Assembly: GCA_018065985.1 (NCBI GenBank) | Contig: JAGHSF010000009.1 | Span: forward strand, 62,001-126,000 | Direction of reading: 5' to 3' | Origin: Candidatus Cryptobacteroides choladohippi | GTDB lineage: Bacteria; Bacteroidota; Bacteroidia; Bacteroidales; UBA932 | Length of the DNA: 64,000 bases | Part shown: positions 33,773 to 42,298 of the stretch, in pieces | Layout: the number at the start of each line of letters is the position of its first letter | Position numbering within the stretch: position 1 is the first letter of the stretch | Program-made: the position numbers and the translations under genes | The notes under the pieces: generated by a model | The model's database searches: none | What the model was told of the DNA's origin: nothing | What the model saw: the letters and a program-made list of their open reading frames with translations, nothing else

Positions 33773-35502
33773 TGACTGCAGAACAGTTCATCGCCTCCAG
33801 GGCCTCAGAGGCCGTAAAGGCACTTTACAATGTGGATTTCGCCGCTGCGAACATGCAGGTGAGCGTTACCCGCAAGGATTTCGAGGGTGACTACACCCTC
33901 GTGGTTTTCCCCCTTCTCAGAATCTCGCATGCGGCTCCGGCCGCAACCGGTCAGGCAATAGGCGAATGGCTCGTTGCCAACTGCCCCGAGTTCTCCGCCT
34001 TCAATGCGGTGCAGGGATTCCTCAACCTGTCTCTTTCCAATGTGTACTGGCAGGAGACTTTCGCCTCAATCGCAGGCGACCCCGACTTCGGGCAGCTTCC
34101 CTCCACCGGAAGGCGCGTCATGGTCGAGTTCAGCTCGCCCAACACCAACAAGCCGCTGCATCTCGGACACATACGCAACAATCTCCTCGGTGCCAGCGTC
34201 AGCAACCTTCTCAAGGCTGCAGGCGATGATGTGATCAAGACCACTCTCGTCAACGACCGCGGCGTGCATATCTGCAAGAGCATGTATGCATGGCAGAAGC
34301 GCTTCGACGGCGCAACTCCGGAGAGCACCGGCAAGAAGGGCGACCACCTCGTAGGTGACTGCTACGTAGAGTTTGCCAAGATGGAGAAGGAGAACCCTGC
34401 AGTCCTCGACGACGTGCATGAGATGCTCGTCAAGTGGGAGGAGGGCGACCCCGCCGTGCGCGAACTCTGGCAGATGATGAACCAGTGGGTGTTCGACGGT
34501 TTCGAGCAGACATACAAGGCACTCGGCATCACATTCGACAAGACCTACTATGAGCACGAGACCTATCTTCTCGGCAAGGAGCTGGTACAGAAGGGCCTCG
34601 ACATGGGCGTATTCGTAAAGGATCCCGACGGCTCCGTATGGTGCGACCTCACTGCCGATGGCCTCGACCGCAAGCTTCTCCTGCGTTCCGACGGAACATC
34701 GGTGTACATGACCCAGGACCTCGGTACTGCCGAGCGCCGTTTTGCAGAGTACAAGCTCGACTCGCACGTCTATGTTGTAGGTGACGAGCAGAACTACCAT
34801 TTCCAGGTACTCAAGCTCGTGCTCGCAAAGCTCGGTTTCGACTGGGCGGAGCAGATCTTCCACCTCAGCTACGGTATGGTTGAGCTTCCCGAGGGCAAGA
34901 TGAAGAGCCGTGAGGGAACCGTGGTTGACGCCGACGACCTCATCGAGAAGATGTATCTGGAGGCCAAGGCCACCAGCGAGGAGTCAGGCAAGCTCGATGG
35001 CATGCCCCAGGACGAGAAGGACCGTCTCTACCACATGATAGGGCTTGGCGCGCTCAAGTACTTCATACTCAAGGTGGATCCCAAGAAGAAGATGCTCTTC
35101 AACCCCAAGGAGTCCATCGATTTCAATGGCAACACAGGCCCGTTCATACAGTATACCCACGCTAGAATCTGCAGTATACTCCGCAAATCGGAGACTGTCG
35201 CTGCCGGTGCAAATGCCGCAGGTGCTGCTGAGCTTAGTGCCAAGGAGATAAGGCTTGTGAAGCTCCTTGCTTCATATCCTCAGAAGGTTGCCGAGGCCGC
35301 ATCCGCCTACAGCCCCGCAGTCATTGCGAACTATGCATATGACCTTGCAAAGGAATTCAACCAGTACTATCACGATACTCCCATTCTCAAGGAGCCCGAT
35401 GCAGCTGTGCTCAGCATGCGTCTGAGCCTGATCGCCACACTTGCCCTCACACTGCGCAAGGCCATGGCAATCCTCGGAATCGAACTTCCTGAGAGAATGT
35501 AG
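33772..35502 (+). CDS. argS: Arginyl-tRNA synthetase
   Basis: A 576-residue class I aminoacyl-tRNA synthetase that charges tRNA-Arg. The ArgS-specific N-terminal add-on domain (about 1-110) is followed by FSSPNTNKPLHLGHIRNN with the HIGH-type HLGH at 130-133, GDEQNYHFQVLK, and the KMSKS-equivalent GKMKSREGTVV. The C-terminal DALR anticodon-binding domain ends IELPERM. The start overlaps the rpoD stop by one base, implying translational coupling. It converges with ygiQ, the two stop codons being 1 bp apart. Confidence 0.97.
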   Translation: MTAEQFIASRASEAVKALYNVDFAAANMQVSVTRKDFEGDYTLVVFPLLRISHAAPAATGQAIGEWLVANCPEFSAFNAVQGFLNLSLSNVYWQETFASIAGDPDFGQLPSTGRRVMVEFSSPNTNKPLHLGHIRNNLLGASVSNLLKAAGDDVIKTTLVNDRGVHICKSMYAWQKRFDGATPESTGKKGDHLVGDCYVEFAKMEKENPAVLDDVHEMLVKWEEGDPAVRELWQMMNQWVFDGFEQTYKALGITFDKTYYEHETYLLGKELVQKGLDMGVFVKDPDGSVWCDLTADGLDRKLLLRSDGTSVYMTQDLGTAERRFAEYKLDSHVYVVGDEQNYHFQVLKLVLAKLGFDWAEQIFHLSYGMVELPEGKMKSREGTVVDADDLIEKMYLEAKATSEESGKLDGMPQDEKDRLYHMIGLGALKYFILKVDPKKKMLFNPKESIDFNGNTGPFIQYTHARICSILRKSETVAAGANAAGAAELSAKEIRLVKLLASYPQKVAEAASAYSPAVIANYAYDLAKEFNQYYHDTPILKEPDAAVLSMRLSLIATLALTLRKAMAILGIELPERM

Positions 35503-35503
35503 T

Positions 35504-37222
35504 CTATTTCTTGAAGAACTGCGACTTTTGAGCCCGTTTCCGGTTGGGGTCATGCTCCACGAAGACGGGCTTCATTGTGCGCGGGTCCAGACCGGTGTAG
35601 TACATGACCGACGATGTTGTCATGGGGGTGGGGGTGAAGTCCTGCACCTGTTCCATCCATATGCCCCTGAGGCAGGGGTTTGATGCAAGCTTCTGCATGT
35701 CGCTCATGGTGCAGCCCGGATGGGAGGAGATGAAGTAGGGGACCAGTTCGGTGTGGCGCCCTTCCTCGCGGTTGATCTTGTCGAATTCTGTGCGCAGGCG
35801 CTCGAACAGCCGGAAACTCGGCTTTGCCATGTAGTCAAGCACCTTGTCCTCGGTGTGTTCCGGTGCCACTTTCAGGCGGCCGGAGGTATGGTCGAGCATG
35901 AGAGTTCGCAGGTACGGCTTGCCTGTGGCATCCACGAATCCCTTTTCGTCAAGGAAGAGGTCGTAGCGCACGCCGCTGCCTATGTATGAATGCTTTATGC
36001 CCTTGACGGCATCGACCTTGCGATACAGGCCGAGCACCCTGCTGTGGTCTCTGTCGAGGTTCTTGCAGGGCGATGGATACAGGCACGACTTGCGGCGGCA
36101 CTTGCCGCAAATGCTGGTGTCTTTGCCGTGCATGCCGTACATGTTTGCAGTAGGGGCTCCCAGGTCTGATATGTTGCCATGGAACTCCGGCATTGCTGCC
36201 AGTTTCCTTACTTCGGCCACAATCGATTCTTCCGAGCGCGACTGTATGAACTTTCCCTGATGGGCGGCGATGGTGCAGAAGTTGCAGCCGCCGAAGCATC
36301 CTCTGTGCGTGATGATGCTGTCTTTTATCATGTCGTAGGCCGGGATGCGCTTGCCCTTGTACCGGGGGTGGGGGAGTTTGGTGAAGGGAAGGTCCCAGAA
36401 GCTGTCCATCTCTTCCTGGGTCGAAGGCGGGCAGGGCGGATTGACCTGCACGTATCCTCCGCCGACCGGCTCGATTATCACCGAGGGGTTCAGCAGGTTT
36501 GCGTGGGTCTCGATTTCGTGGAAGTTCTCGGCGAAGGCTTTCCTGGATGCCTTGCATTCCTCGAAGGAGTGCAGCAGCAGCCTGCCTTCTGCGGGCTTTG
36601 GCTCGCCGCTGCGCAGGAAGGCAATCTGCGGAAGGGCTTCCAGCTGGCGGCGGTTCCATCCTTTCTCGATGCCGCGTGTCAGCTCGAGCATGGGCTTTTC
36701 TCCCATTCCGTAGCAAAGCCAGTCGGCGCCGCTTTCGACAAGGACCGACGGCTTGAGGGAATCCTGCCAGTAGTCGTAGTGGGTCAGGCGGCGCAGGGAT
36801 GCTTCCACACCGCCGATTACGACGGGGACATCTGGCCACAGCTGCTTGAGTATCCTGGTGTATACGGTGACTGCGTAGTCGGGCCGGGCGCCGGCCTTGC
36901 CATCCGGCGTGTAGGCGTCGTCGTGGCGCAGGCGCTTGGCCGCAGTGTAATGGTTGACCATGGAGTCCATTGCCCCGGAGTTGACTGCGAAGTAGAGCCT
37001 GGGCGCACCCAGCTTGCGGAAATCGCGAAGGTCGTCCCTCCAGTTCGGCTGGGGAACCACAGCAACGCGGTAGTTGTGTTTTTGAAGCCAACGGCTGATG
37101 CAGGCTGTTCCGAAGCTGGGGTGGTCTACGAATGCGTCTCCGGTGAAGAAGATCACGTCGATGTAGTCCCATCCCAATTTCTGAACCTCCTTTGCGGAGC
37201 TCGGGAACATATAATCATCCAT
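35504..37222 (-). CDS. ygiQ: YgiQ family radical SAM protein
   Basis: A 572-residue protein of the uncharacterised YgiQ family. The N-terminal domain begins FPSSAKEVQKLGWDYIDVIFFTGDAFVDHPSFG, and the radical SAM cluster motif is CFGGCNFCTI (CxxxCxxC). A Cys-rich region (SICGKCRRKSCLYPSPCKNL) could hold an additional cluster, and HTSGRLKVAPEHTEDKVL is a family marker. The start at 37222 (MDDYMFPSS) is chosen because a perfect -7 box lies at 37229-37236; the longer frame reaches into the divergent gene's leader. Substrate unknown. Confidence 0.92.
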   Translation of the reverse strand: MDDYMFPSSAKEVQKLGWDYIDVIFFTGDAFVDHPSFGTACISRWLQKHNYRVAVVPQPNWRDDLRDFRKLGAPRLYFAVNSGAMDSMVNHYTAAKRLRHDDAYTPDGKAGARPDYAVTVYTRILKQLWPDVPVVIGGVEASLRRLTHYDYWQDSLKPSVLVESGADWLCYGMGEKPMLELTRGIEKGWNRRQLEALPQIAFLRSGEPKPAEGRLLLHSFEECKASRKAFAENFHEIETHANLLNPSVIIEPVGGGYVQVNPPCPPSTQEEMDSFWDLPFTKLPHPRYKGKRIPAYDMIKDSIITHRGCFGGCNFCTIAAHQGKFIQSRSEESIVAEVRKLAAMPEFHGNISDLGAPTANMYGMHGKDTSICGKCRRKSCLYPSPCKNLDRDHSRVLGLYRKVDAVKGIKHSYIGSGVRYDLFLDEKGFVDATGKPYLRTLMLDHTSGRLKVAPEHTEDKVLDYMAKPSFRLFERLRTEFDKINREEGRHTELVPYFISSHPGCTMSDMQKLASNPCLRGIWMEQVQDFTPTPMTTSSVMYYTGLDPRTMKPVFVEHDPNRKRAQKSQFFKK

Positions 37223-37228
37223 ATTTTG

Positions 37229-37245
37229 CAAAATTACTAAATTTG
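37229..37245. promoter_or_regulatory. Back-to-back -7 boxes of ygiQ and the small acidic protein gene
   Basis: Minus-strand TAATTTTG (37229-37236, toward ygiQ) and plus-strand TAAATTTG (37238-37245, toward the gene at 37276) are both perfect TAnnTTTG matches separated by one base. Initiation would give an almost leaderless ygiQ message and a leader of about 25 nt for the other gene. -33 TTG elements at normal spacing were not seen. Confidence 0.6.
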
Positions 37246-37275
37246 GCTTATAATTGCATCTCAAAGCACCGTAGT

Positions 37276-37638
37276 ATGATCGTTGATAACAAAAAACGTC
37301 ATGTGGTAAGTTATGAGAAGCTGTCAGGAGAAGTTCTGGCCGCTTTCAATGAGAAATACCCAGGAGGCCTTCAGACCTGCATAGATGACGTTCAGAAATA
37401 TCCCAGACCCGACGGCTCATTCTTTCATGCCGTTACGCTTGAACTGCCCCAGGATATCTATCTTGTGAAGGTTCAGATACAGGTGGATGATGCAGAGGAC
37501 ATCAAACGTTGGTTGGAGAGCGAGGAAGTTGCCGAGACCGAGCAGGTTGCCGGTGGTTCGTCCGAATCGGATTCTGATACCCTTCCCGACGACAATTTTT
37601 CCGATTTCGGCACGGACGACGATTCTTCAGAGGCATAG
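37276..37638 (+). CDS. Conserved small protein with acidic tail, function unknown
   Basis: A 120-residue protein starting MIVDNKKRHVVSYEKLSGEVLAAF. Residues about 1-90 look like a compact alpha/beta domain (FFHAVTLELPQDIYLVKVQIQVDD). The last 35 residues are dominated by Asp, Ser and Glu and are probably disordered. No enzymatic motif is recognised. I chose ATG 37276 because a perfect -7 box (37238-37245) sits upstream of it and earlier in-frame codons lie inside the promoter. The ClC channel gene starts 2 bp after its stop, so the two are probably co-transcribed. Confidence 0.75.
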   Translation: MIVDNKKRHVVSYEKLSGEVLAAFNEKYPGGLQTCIDDVQKYPRPDGSFFHAVTLELPQDIYLVKVQIQVDDAEDIKRWLESEEVAETEQVAGGSSESDSDTLPDDNFSDFGTDDDSSEA

Positions 37639-37640
37639 AC

Positions 37641-39395
37641 TTGAGACTTTCCATAAAGCATATTTCGGAGCGTAACAAACTGCTCTTGCTCAGCCTTGCC
37701 GTGGGACTTGGCTCCGGGTTCGCATCCGTGGCCCTCACCTGGCTCATACGTGCGATCAAGGTCTTCATCAACGAAGGCTTTGCCGCCCAGCCCTATAACT
37801 GGCAGTTCCTTGTCTTTCCCGGCATCGGCATGTTCCTGTCCCTCATGCTTCTGCATTTTGTGATCAAGGACGACATAGGCCATGGCGTAACCAAGGTTCT
37901 GCTTGCAATATCCAGAAACGATTCGAGGATCAAGCCCCACAACATGTGGTCATCGGTTCTTACCAGTGCCCTGACCATCGGATTCGGCGGCTCTGTCGGT
38001 GCCGAAGCCCCTATCGTCTACACGGGTGCTGCAATCGGATCGAACATCGGCAAGAGGTTCAACCTTTCTTATCGCGATGTGACCATCCTGCTCGGCTGCG
38101 GTGCGGCCGGTGCTGTGGCCGGTATTTTCAAGGCTCCGCTTGCAGGTGTGCTTTTCACCATCGAGATCCTGCTCTTCAACGTTTCCATGAGCTCCATGCT
38201 GCCGCTGCTGATCTCGACCATCTCGGCAACGGTGGTGTCATATCTGTGCCTTGGGCAGACACCGGTCTTCGCGTGCACGCTCACTCCCTTTGCGATGGTG
38301 AATCTCCCATTCTACATCATTCTGGGCGTGGTCGCAGGCTTCGGTGCCCTCTATTTCACCAACGGCACCCTTGCCCTTGAGGACAAGCTCTCAAAGTTCA
38401 GCAACCGTTACGTCAAGTGCATCCTCTGTGCCTTCGGTCTCGGACTTCTCATCTTCCTTTTTCCGCCACTTTACGGTGAGGGGTACGATTCCCTCGGAGC
38501 TCTGCTCAATGCATCGGAAATTACGATCGAAGGGCACTCCTTCCTTTCCCATATGATGGATTCGCCCTGGGGCGTGCCGGTTTTCTTTGCCATGATATTC
38601 TTTGCGAAGGTGATTGCCATGACCCTGACCAATGCCGGAGGCGGAGTCGGCGGAACCTTCGGACCCACGCTGTTTGCCGGAGCCATACTTGGTTTCGTCG
38701 TGGCTAGGACACTGAATCTGGCACTTGCCGGCACGGGATATTCCGCTCCTGAACAGAACTTTGTCCTTGTCGGGATGGCTGCCATGATGTCCGCCGTCAT
38801 GCAGGCTCCCATGACCGCAATCTTCCTCATCGCCGAAATCTCCGGAGGTTACGGCCTGTTCATACCTCTGATCCTTACATCGACGGTTTCATACGGCACT
38901 GTCCGCATTTTCGACCGTTACTCCATCTATACCAAGCGCATCGCACAGAGAGGCGAACTGCTCACGCACGACAATGACCAGTCTGTCCTCACTCTTCTGA
39001 AGACTTCCGACCTGATACGCGACAAGTATCCCAGGATGCATATTGACGATGACCTCGGAATGGTTGTGCGCACCCTGTCGAACAGTGACGCCCAGGTTTT
39101 CCCTGTCGTTGACGAAAACAACCATTACCAGGGCATGGTGGAGCTGGCCAACATACGCAAATATCTTCTCAGGACCGATCTGTACAAGAAGATGTATGTG
39201 CACAATCTGATGACCGATGCCCCTTCCATCGTTCATGACACCGATTCCATGATGTCTGTTATGGCAGAGTTCGACAGGACCGGAGCCTGGCGTCTTCCTG
39301 TGCTCGATTCAGAGGGAGTGTACCTTGGCTTCATCTCAAGGTCCAGGATCCTTACTGCCTACAGAGAGGAACTCAAGGTCATTTCCCAGGACTAG
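37641..39395 (+). CDS. ClC family chloride channel/transporter with two CBS domains
   Basis: A 584-residue protein that probably starts at TTG 37641, because no ATG precedes the first membrane helix (RNKLLLLSLAVGLGSGFASVALTWLI). ClC selectivity motifs are present: GSVGAEAP with the gating glutamate near residue 122, KAPLAGVLFTIE, and GGGVGGTFGPTLFAGA. In place of the proton glutamate of E. coli ClC a hydrophobic residue seems to follow FTIE, so coupled H+ exchange is uncertain. Two CBS domains (about residues 455-580) form a cytoplasmic regulatory module. Co-transcribed with the upstream small protein; it ends 3 bp from the convergent zinc-finger gene. Confidence 0.92.
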   Translation: MRLSIKHISERNKLLLLSLAVGLGSGFASVALTWLIRAIKVFINEGFAAQPYNWQFLVFPGIGMFLSLMLLHFVIKDDIGHGVTKVLLAISRNDSRIKPHNMWSSVLTSALTIGFGGSVGAEAPIVYTGAAIGSNIGKRFNLSYRDVTILLGCGAAGAVAGIFKAPLAGVLFTIEILLFNVSMSSMLPLLISTISATVVSYLCLGQTPVFACTLTPFAMVNLPFYIILGVVAGFGALYFTNGTLALEDKLSKFSNRYVKCILCAFGLGLLIFLFPPLYGEGYDSLGALLNASEITIEGHSFLSHMMDSPWGVPVFFAMIFFAKVIAMTLTNAGGGVGGTFGPTLFAGAILGFVVARTLNLALAGTGYSAPEQNFVLVGMAAMMSAVMQAPMTAIFLIAEISGGYGLFIPLILTSTVSYGTVRIFDRYSIYTKRIAQRGELLTHDNDQSVLTLLKTSDLIRDKYPRMHIDDDLGMVVRTLSNSDAQVFPVVDENNHYQGMVELANIRKYLLRTDLYKKMYVHNLMTDAPSIVHDTDSMMSVMAEFDRTGAWRLPVLDSEGVYLGFISRSRILTAYREELKVISQD

Positions 39396-39398
39396 AGC

Positions 39399-39746
39399 CT
39401 ATTTGTGGATGTCGAATATCTTGACATCCGTCCTGCAGTAGACGATATCGTAGCAGTGGCATTCCGTGTGCCCGCAGCGCCCTTTCCTTTGCGCAGAGAC
39501 CGCATCGGGGGTGAACCCGACGCGGGCGAGTGCCTCGATGCTGGCCGAGCCTGTGCCTGCAGCCAGGAGGCTGGACAGTATCTCGTGGTTGCGGTCAAGC
39601 GCCTTGATGGCTTCCGAACGCGCTTTGCTTTCGAGGCTGTTCTTCCTGTTGTTGTACCGGTTCTTGCATTCCCTGCTGCAGAAGAGCTTGTCACTTCTGC
39701 CGCTAAATCCCTTTCCGCATTCCTTGCAGACCTGATTCTTTTCCAT
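39399..39746 (-). CDS. Small zinc-finger-like protein
   Basis: A 115-residue protein starting at 39746 (MEKNQVCKECGKGF). The N-terminal CKEC...FCSRECKNRYNN pattern gives four closely placed Cys (CxxC and CxxxC), a likely treble-clef or zinc-ribbon site. A basic helical middle (NNRKNSLESKARSEAIKAL) follows, and a second Cys/His-rich patch CGHTECHCYDIVYC lies near the C-terminus. It may bind nucleic acid, but no named family is recognised with certainty. The 208 bp between its start and ssb hold no other gene. Confidence 0.75.
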   Translation of the reverse strand: MEKNQVCKECGKGFSGRSDKLFCSRECKNRYNNRKNSLESKARSEAIKALDRNHEILSSLLAAGTGSASIEALARVGFTPDAVSAQRKGRCGHTECHCYDIVYCRTDVKIFDIHK

Positions 39747-39954
39747 AGCTGTATCCTTTCCTTCAAATATGGCAATATGGGAATTCTTTCGCAAGACAGC
39801 CGGCACAAGAAACTTGAATCCGCATATTCAAACTTGAGAACCGGCATCGATTTCATGAATTCGATCTTCTGCAAACGATATTTGGCGTTTCTTTGCATCA
39901 GGTGGAACGGACCGCGCGGCCGGGAAGCCGGATAACAATTTAAACTAGAAAAAC

Positions 39955-40302
39955 ATGGAACAGTTGAACAGAGTGACCTTGAGAGGTTTTGTTGGAAGCG
40001 TGTCGATTTTCAACGGTGCAGGAAAGAACATGGCAAGGCTGTCAGTAGGGACGAGCAATGCATACAAGTCATCTGACGGAGTACCGGTGATTGACACCGA
40101 ATGGCACCGTGTGATCTGCTGGGAAGGGAAGTTCATCAAAGATCTTGACAAGCTGCAGAAGGGTTCGCGTGTGCAGATAGAAGGGCGCATCCATTACGGA
40201 CGCTTCACAGGAGAGGACATGGTGGAGCACTATTTCACAGAGATACAGGCATCCAAGATGGAAATCCTCCCGGATGAAGGTTCTTTTGCAAGTGAAATGT
40301 AG
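39955..40302 (+). CDS. ssb: Single-stranded DNA-binding protein
   Basis: A 115-residue OB-fold protein: MEQLNRVTLRGFVGSVSIF, WHRVICWEGKFIKDLDKLQKGSRVQIEGRI and YFTEIQASKMEIL match the SSB core. It lacks the long Gly-rich linker and has only a short acidic end (PDEGSFASEM) rather than the canonical DDDIPF tip, so it may be a secondary SSB instead of the main replication SSB. It ends 8 bp before the fimbrial-locus lipoprotein and may share its transcript. One-mismatch -7-like sequences (GATATTTG, TTTCTTTG around 39878-39895) are the only promoter candidates seen. Confidence 0.92.
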   Translation: MEQLNRVTLRGFVGSVSIFNGAGKNMARLSVGTSNAYKSSDGVPVIDTEWHRVICWEGKFIKDLDKLQKGSRVQIEGRIHYGRFTGEDMVEHYFTEIQASKMEILPDEGSFASEM

Positions 40303-40310
40303 AGGGACTC

Positions 40311-42287
40311 ATGTATCTGTCCAATAGCATACGGCTGCTTCTGCCCTGCCTTCTGCTGCTCTGCTGTTCCTGTGCCCAGTCGGTCAAACTGACCGATATC
40401 CGCACGCGGGAACTCTCTGCCCGTCTGTCCCTGCCGCCAAGATCGGAACGCTATGTTCCGGATATGCCGGTGGACGATGTCCCAAGGAGGGATACCATGA
40501 CCGTGACCGGGCTTGACGGCCGGCAGGTGCTGATAATGAGGGCAATAAAGGATGACGAGACCGGTGAGATGGTGGCTACGGAACAGCTGTCTGCCGCATT
40601 GGTGACCGCCCGGTTCAGGAATGTGGCGGAACGCCACGGGAAGGTGGACATAGAATTCCAGGTCATTGTGCCCGAGCGCATGCAGGATTCCAGGTGGCAG
40701 TTGCGCTTCCATCCTGACATGTTCATCCTCCAGGATTCGGTAAGGCTGGAAGACGTCATCATCACCGGCAGCGACTACAGGAAGGGTCAGCTGCGTGGTT
40801 ACGAGCAGTACGAGAGATTCCTCTCGAAGATAATAACCGATACCACAAGACTCTATTTCATGCATGACCTGGAAGTGTTTCTGGAAAGGAACATCCCTCA
40901 GCTGTATGCGTTCAAGTCTGATTCTTCCTTCGTGTCCGACGAGCAGTTCCTGTCGGTGTACGGCGTTTCTGAGCAGGAAGCGCTGGATCATTACAGGAAG
41001 CACATGCTCACTCTCGTGAATGAGCGGAGGCTTGGACGGCGCGGCAGGATGATGGCCAGATATGTTAAAGCCCCGATAGTCACTGAAGGCATACGGCTTG
41101 ACACCGTGATAAGGGACGTGAACGGAGATTTCGTGTTCAATTATGTGCAGACCATCGCCACAAGGCCAAAGCTGCGCAAGGTCGACATAGTGCTGAGCGG
41201 GGAGATATATGAGCAGGACAAGGTCCTGTACCGCGTTCCCCGCAGCGAGCCGCTGACCTTCTATATCAGTTCACTGAGTACCCTTGCCGACAACAGGGAG
41301 AAGTACAGGACGAAGGTGATAGAAAGGAGCGCGGAAGAGAATACGACCTGCTACGTCGACTTCCATCAGGGCCGCAGCGATATAGATGAGACCCTTGGAC
41401 ACAATGCCGAGGAGATGGGCAGAATACGGCATAATCTCAGGGAACTGCTCGAGAACGAGGTGTTCGACATCGATTCGATAGTCGTTGCGGCGTTTTCCTC
41501 TCCGGAAGGGTCGGAGGAGATGAACCGCAGGCTCAGCCGCTCGAGAGCATCTTCCATAGCGGATTACCTTGACGGATTCATAGAGTCCTACAGAGACAGC
41601 GTAAGACGCGAAAACGGTTTCAGCATCGACGAGTTCGGCAATATCCGGCATGAGCAGGGGAGGCGTATACCCTTCCTTACGAGGAGCCTTGGTGAAAACT
41701 GGCGTTATCTGGACGTGCTGGTCGATTCCGATCCTGAGCTGTCCGATTCTGACAGACAGTCATATCGCAGGATATGCTCCGCTGCTTCCGATTGCGACGT
41801 GCGTGAATCGCTTCTGAGCCATGAGCCATACTACCTTCACCTCAGAACGGAACTGTATCCCAGGCTAAGGACCGTGACATTCAACTTCTTCCTTCACCGA
41901 CGGGGAATGGTCAAGGATACGGTCCACACAACCGAGATCGACTCGCTGTATATGAACGGGGTTCAGGCAATCAGGGACCGAGATTATGAATCGGCCGTCA
42001 AGATGCTCTCGACATACAGGGACTACAACACTGCAGTCGCCTACGTCGCGCTTGACAGGAACATGTCTGCGCTGCAGATTCTCGAATCATTGGAGGAGAC
42101 ACCGCAGGTGAATTACCTGATGGCCATACTGTATTCCAGGACAGGCCAGGAACGCAAAGCCGTGGAAAGGTATCTGCGTGCCTGTGAAGCCGATCCTCAG
42201 ATGGTGCACAGAGGCAATCTCGACCCTGAGATATCCTCTCTGATAAAAGCGTTCAATCTGAACGCGGAACCGATAGACATCAATTAA
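40311..42287 (+). CDS. Fimbria-associated lipoprotein with OmpA-like and TPR-like regions
   Basis: A 658-residue predicted lipoprotein with lipobox LCCSC (Cys21). Three parts can be seen: an N-terminal beta-rich region (about 25-330), an OmpA-C-like segment (about 345-520, YVDFHQGRSDIDETLGHNAEEMGRI...VVAAFSSPEGSEEMNRRLSRSRASSI), which could bind peptidoglycan, and a C-terminal TPR-like helical region (NGVQAIRDRDYESAVKML...YLMAILYSRTGQERKAVERYLRACEAD). The combination suggests an anchor or assembly platform for the fimbriae encoded next. Proteins of this layout occur at the head of Bacteroidales fimbrial operons, but no precise family name is claimed. Confidence 0.7.
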   Translation: MYLSNSIRLLLPCLLLLCCSCAQSVKLTDIRTRELSARLSLPPRSERYVPDMPVDDVPRRDTMTVTGLDGRQVLIMRAIKDDETGEMVATEQLSAALVTARFRNVAERHGKVDIEFQVIVPERMQDSRWQLRFHPDMFILQDSVRLEDVIITGSDYRKGQLRGYEQYERFLSKIITDTTRLYFMHDLEVFLERNIPQLYAFKSDSSFVSDEQFLSVYGVSEQEALDHYRKHMLTLVNERRLGRRGRMMARYVKAPIVTEGIRLDTVIRDVNGDFVFNYVQTIATRPKLRKVDIVLSGEIYEQDKVLYRVPRSEPLTFYISSLSTLADNREKYRTKVIERSAEENTTCYVDFHQGRSDIDETLGHNAEEMGRIRHNLRELLENEVFDIDSIVVAAFSSPEGSEEMNRRLSRSRASSIADYLDGFIESYRDSVRRENGFSIDEFGNIRHEQGRRIPFLTRSLGENWRYLDVLVDSDPELSDSDRQSYRRICSAASDCDVRESLLSHEPYYLHLRTELYPRLRTVTFNFFLHRRGMVKDTVHTTEIDSLYMNGVQAIRDRDYESAVKMLSTYRDYNTAVAYVALDRNMSALQILESLEETPQVNYLMAILYSRTGQERKAVERYLRACEADPQMVHRGNLDPEISSLIKAFNLNAEPIDIN

Positions 42288-42298
42288 CTAAACTCAAT

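Noticed and set aside
35949..37172. 407-residue open frame in another frame of ygiQ
   Set aside because: Its Arg/Pro/Gln-rich composition shows a shifted reading of the ygiQ gene on the same strand.
39747..39954. Possible invertible promoter controlling the fimbrial locus
   Set aside because: Only a 6-bp hairpin (TTGAAT/ATTCAA, 39814-39831) is present; there are no long inverted repeats around a promoter and no recombinase gene nearby.
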